Origin: Cyanidiococcus yangmingshanensis
Taxonomy: Eukaryota > Rhodophyta > Bangiophyceae > Cyanidiales > Cyanidiaceae
DNA: 64,000 nucleotides
Direction of reading: 5' to 3'
Assembly (NCBI GenBank): GCA_013995675.1
Contig: VWRR01000010.1
Span: 186,001-250,000 of the forward strand
The notes under the pieces are model-generated. The model did not search any database. It saw only the letters and a list, made by a program, of their open reading frames with translations, and was not told where the DNA came from. The position numbers and the translations under genes were made by a program. This document shows positions 60,611 to 64,000 of the stretch, in pieces. Within the stretch, counting starts at the first letter, position 1; each line of letters starts with the position of its first letter.

Positions 60611-61222
60611 TCTAGGTTTCTTTCGTTCGAACTTTAAAATCAGGTGTCCTATTCAGGCCCGTTTTGCGAAACGCATCGACTTGCGCTCGTTCGGGCTCTG
60701 ACCACCAACAGCAGTCGCGTGGTGCTCGAGTTCCCGGCCAAGTTCGAAAAACCCATCACTTGCCCGCCGAACTGAACAGAAAACTTCCAATCCAGACGAG
60801 AATCTAATAACTAGAACTTTTTGAGGATACCGAAGCTGGCGTGAAACCTTGAAACTCGTCTGGTTGAACACAGTCAAGCAGCGGCGTCAGACTCGCTACA
60901 AACTTCTGTCGCTCCGCCACTGGCGAACGTCATGGAATGCTCTGATGCAGCGTCTCTTTGGTGCTTTGCGGCGCTCGAACAACCTCTCTATCAATGCTCT
61001 CTTCTCTACTCAGCTTCTATGTTTCTATTGAAACTGGATGAATGGTTCTGAAAATTTGCAACCATTACACAGTTCGCAGCGAGTTAAGATAGTTATCGTT
61101 GACGATTCAGGCACGTTCTTCGCAAGCGACCGTTCGTCATCAAAAGCGATCTCCAAGACCTCTTGTGGCCAAATGACCATTTCATACAGATCGAAAACCA
61201 CTCGTTGTGTTTGTCTTGGTGA
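60611..61222. other. Intergenic, no gene seen
   Basis: Lies upstream of SNU114 and downstream of the cysteinyl-tRNA synthetase stop. Short frames only. Confidence 0.5.
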
Positions 61223-63178
61223 TCAGTGAGACGAAGGGTCAAACCACCAGCGGCTTGTCGTTCCCTGTCGATCCTCGACGCGAACAGAGCAGTGACGGTG
61301 GAGGATATCGTCCCGCAAATAATCGCTCAGTGCATAGAGAGATTCTGCCGGGGCAGTTTCTTTTGTCGTTTGATTTGTATTCATCTGCTTAGCAACTTGA
61401 CGTATTCGAGCGCGCAAAGCTACCAAAGCAGATACCAAGTGTGGAGAGACCTGTATGGATGCTTCACGAGTCCCATAAGTTGTTGCGTTCGGTTGTAGAC
61501 TCCCAGAGGCTGTTCGATACGAGGCATGGGGAATGCTTTGGAACCCAAGCATATGAAAGATGCTTGCTAGGTAGTTGCTGGCAGCCAGAAATGCACTAGA
61601 ATCAACCACATCCTCCTCTGAGCATGATTGTTTGGACTTGAGCCGATACAGTTGATTGGTGAATTCCAACAGAGCGTGCATCGCTCGAGGCAAATGCAGG
61701 TCATCTGCAAACGCTTCCGCGAGCGCACGGTGGCAAGCTTGGGACCATTCGACGAGCACTTGCGGGGCTTCGTGTCTCTGTATGCCTGCTGAAAGCGAGG
61801 GACTCGTTCTCTCTGTCGCTGCCGCGCTGGTTGCAGCCATGGGGTCATGGACGGTCTCAGTGGTCGCAAAACCATCTCGTAATCTTGGAAACGCTTCTTG
61901 GACAGCTTCTCGAACGGACATGTCCACCGACTCTGCATGGATATCATCATGGTCGCCGCTTCTCGATCCCAAAGACCTAGAGTCGCAAGCACTGTCAAGG
62001 GATGAGCGCTGGAACCAGCCCGCAAGTCGCTCCCACGTTCGCTCTGCCTGAGCTCGTTGCGCTTCCCCAAATTCAACCGGCAACGAGTATCGATGCATTG
62101 CGCAGAACAACCGAAAAATATCTGCTTCTTTTTGTTGTCGCTGAACATGAATCGGGTCCTCGTCTCCCCAGCTGAAATAGTCTCGAATCCGCAAAGCATT
62201 GCCCCGTGATTTGGCCATTTTCTCACCCTCGACAAGCAACGTACCCGTGTGCATCCAGTGTCGACACCACGGTGCTACCTGATGATAGCACTCACTCAAA
62301 TGCAATTCATTTTCATGATGAGGAAAACGCAAATCCATTCCACCGCTGTGCAGATCCAGATGATCGCCAAAGATATGCGCACACATGGCGCTACACTCGA
62401 TATGCCAGCCAGGTCTTCCGAAACCGAGACCATTCCATCTCTTCGATGATGATGAGTCGGCAACAAATGGCCAGCAGACGTCTTCGGCTGGGTCTGATGC
62501 TGCCTTCCACAGGACGAAATCCGCCGGATGACGTTTGCCTCGACCAGCGATGCCTTCAGCAGCGACGCCATCGTCAAGACCACGTCCTGGGTCCAACACG
62601 CCATAGCGCGTCTGCACTCGATGAGTATCAAAGTATATGTCTCCTGTCGAGGTCAAATAGGCGTAATCAGTGTCTAGCAGTCGCTGCGCAAACGCACATA
62701 TCACAGGAATATGTTCGCTGACACGAAGCACAAAGTGGGGTCGGAGCACACCCAATGCATCTAGGTCGGCAAAAAAGCGTTCCTCAAACCTTCTCGCAAT
62801 TCTTGAAGCAGCTTCCCTAAGATGTTCTCCTGGAGACTTTTCCTTTCGAGCTCTATCGATGATCTTGTCGTCCACGTCCGTGATACTCATAGCGACGATG
62901 GGAAAGCAGCGATACCAGTCGCGAAGGATCCGCTTAACCATATCAAAGGTTACATATGTTCGTGCGTGCCCCATGTGCGCATCGTCGTACACAGTTGGAC
63001 CGCACTGGTACCAGTGAAGCGGCTCATTCACTGGTGGCAGCCACGCTGGTCGAAGTCTGCTGCTACACCATGCTTCAGCAGCGCGAAGCTCCTCCGACCG
63101 GGTCGTGTGCAACATGCGGCCACCTAGACGACCACGTGCTGTGCAAATCAACTGCACAAATAAACCTCTATGAAGCAT
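61223..63178 (-). CDS. CARS: Cysteinyl-tRNA synthetase
   Basis: Class I synthetase charging tRNA-Cys. The first in-frame ATG (63178) gives 651 residues; a second Met at residue 22 starts MLHTTRSEELRAAEAWCSSR. The HIGH motif reads HMGH in YDDAHMGHARTYVTFDMV, preceded by the zinc Cys in WYQCGPTVYDD. The second zinc set follows at WHIECSAMCAHIFG and LHSGGMDLRFPHHENE, and KMSKS appears as GEKMAKSRGN. FADLDALGVLRPHFVLRVSE is typical. A long C-terminal region with Ser/Asp/Glu-rich inserts follows. The 21-residue stretch between the two Mets is Arg-rich and acid-free (L-F-V-Q-L-I-C-T-A-R-G-R-L-G-G-R), a plausible organellar presequence. Dual targeting by alternative starts is therefore possible, with Met22 as the cytosolic form. 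Confidence 0.96.
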   Translation of the reverse strand: MLHRGLFVQLICTARGRLGGRMLHTTRSEELRAAEAWCSSRLRPAWLPPVNEPLHWYQCGPTVYDDAHMGHARTYVTFDMVKRILRDWYRCFPIVAMSITDVDDKIIDRARKEKSPGEHLREAASRIARRFEERFFADLDALGVLRPHFVLRVSEHIPVICAFAQRLLDTDYAYLTSTGDIYFDTHRVQTRYGVLDPGRGLDDGVAAEGIAGRGKRHPADFVLWKAASDPAEDVCWPFVADSSSSKRWNGLGFGRPGWHIECSAMCAHIFGDHLDLHSGGMDLRFPHHENELHLSECYHQVAPWCRHWMHTGTLLVEGEKMAKSRGNALRIRDYFSWGDEDPIHVQRQQKEADIFRLFCAMHRYSLPVEFGEAQRAQAERTWERLAGWFQRSSLDSACDSRSLGSRSGDHDDIHAESVDMSVREAVQEAFPRLRDGFATTETVHDPMAATSAAATERTSPSLSAGIQRHEAPQVLVEWSQACHRALAEAFADDLHLPRAMHALLEFTNQLYRLKSKQSCSEEDVVDSSAFLAASNYLASIFHMLGFQSIPHASYRTASGSLQPNATTYGTREASIQVSPHLVSALVALRARIRQVAKQMNTNQTTKETAPAESLYALSDYLRDDILHRHCSVRVEDRQGTTSRWWFDPSSH

Positions 63179-64000
63179 GCCGCAGCTGTGACTCGATGCT
63201 TCGCAGGTGGTCCGCGAACCCTGCGCCCCCAAGGCCGGGTTCTCGCGTCTCAAGAACCTGAACGTGCAACCGAGGCTATTGCTCCTTTTGTTCGTTTACT
63301 GCACGATGACGAACAACCAAAAACGTTTCGTTCAGGTCCTCGAACGCACATGCAACGGTTTCAAAAGAAACGTTGCAGCTGCGTGCTATAGAAAAGCACC
63401 AGCCTCATGATCGCTGTCGCTGTCCTTCAGACAAATGGCATCTCGCCAGGTTTATCAGCAACGTCCTCCGTTCAGGAACTCGGACACGTTCCGTTCCCAG
63501 TTGACTCGAGTGGTTCACTTTCGGATTCGAGCGTATGAATAAAGATCGATAAAATATCCAAGCATGAAAGCGGATGCGGTGGGATAGTCAACCACAGGCA
63601 TCCATCATCCTGTATAGCAGAGCAGCCAGTCTGCTTCGTCGAGGACAGAGGCCGGATCCCGAGGCATACATGGCTCCTCAGAAGCAGCCCATGTATCAGC
63701 GTGTCTGCAGGCCTGTACGAGAGCCAACGATGGTGCGAACATGATAGACGACGACAGGATTGCAAGTCTCGGAAAATAACCCAAAACCTTCTGGGCAGAG
63801 ACGGTCACCGTTCTCCAAACAATGTGCATCCAACGCGTCTGCATTCATATCGAGTGCATCATTTTGGTGCCTTGAACAACGAACGATCCTCCTGTCAACG
63901 CGACTGTAGGATGATTTCCCTGGAAAAGGTAGACGCGAATGTCAGTGGAGGCTTTTGTTCCTGTTCAGGGTTCGGAGGCAACCCTCTCTCGAAACAGTCT
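63179..64000. other. Right edge, no gene seen
   Basis: Short frames on both strands; minus frames at 63472-63844 overlap one another and match nothing recognised. Presumed upstream region of the cysteinyl-tRNA synthetase gene. Confidence 0.5.

Noticed and set aside
1-64000. Search for transposons, retroelements, viral relics, CRISPR arrays and telomeric repeats
   Set aside because: No transposase, reverse transcriptase, integrase or capsid-like frame, no regular spaced repeats and no telomere-like arrays were seen.

Overview
The window looks like nuclear DNA of a small-genome unicellular red alga of the Cyanidiophyceae (Cyanidioschyzon/Cyanidiococcus/Cyanidium type). The evidence is a dense set of almost intronless eukaryotic genes. 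It mixes core eukaryotic machinery (Sec61 alpha, RNA polymerase III subunit RPC3, Snu114, Dbr1, Ubc9, Alg5, Msh4, a SUN-domain protein) with nuclear-encoded plastid proteins of cyanobacterial ancestry (Psb27, the photosystem II S4-domain protein, a lumenal-type TPR protein, plastid EF-P, a CNFU-type scaffold, a DnaJ-type zinc finger protein) and mitochondrial proteins (ATP synthase subunit d, Pam16). The species call is inference from gene content and architecture. About 25 genes are supported, roughly one per 2.5 kb. I found no rRNA, tRNA, CRISPR array, insertion sequence, retroelement or viral relic.

Layout, left to right. 0-12 kb: Psb27, ATP synthase d, a RING-CH ubiquitin ligase, a bacterial-type QueC enzyme divergent from a plastid TPR protein, and an SR-protein kinase. 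12-15.7 kb: a gene-poor stretch with one GC-rich, hairpin-bearing island. 15.7-30 kb: an RluF-type pseudouridine synthase, a plastid PH-like membrane protein, a SUN-domain protein, YIF1 (the one good intron candidate), EF-P, phosphoglycerate mutase and a two-domain fluoride exporter. 30-43 kb: an unidentified small protein, RPC3, Sec61 alpha, Ubc9, the PSII S4 protein (followed by interleaved inverted repeats), a CHMP7-like ESCRT-III protein and Alg5. 43-64 kb: Msh4 abutting Pam16, a 3 kb poor region, CNFU, Dbr1, an unidentified broken-frame gene, a DnaJ-type zinc finger protein, Snu114 and cysteinyl-tRNA synthetase.

The genes do not form operons. Several touch shared processes: PSII repair and assembly (Psb27, the S4 protein), plastid and mitochondrial translation or biogenesis, and RNA splicing (SR kinase, Snu114, Dbr1). 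A fluoride exporter would suit an acid-spring habitat, because HF enters cells readily at low pH.

A recurring oddity is that several conserved genes are split between reading frames, usually by one apparently extra base. This affects the TPR protein, the SR kinase, the SUN protein (twice), Ubc9 (twice), the unidentified 53.5-55.2 kb gene and, with the opposite sign, the CHMP7-like gene. Assembly indels are the simplest explanation. Gene spans below cover the whole interrupted gene. Many predicted starts were moved to the first in-frame ATG.
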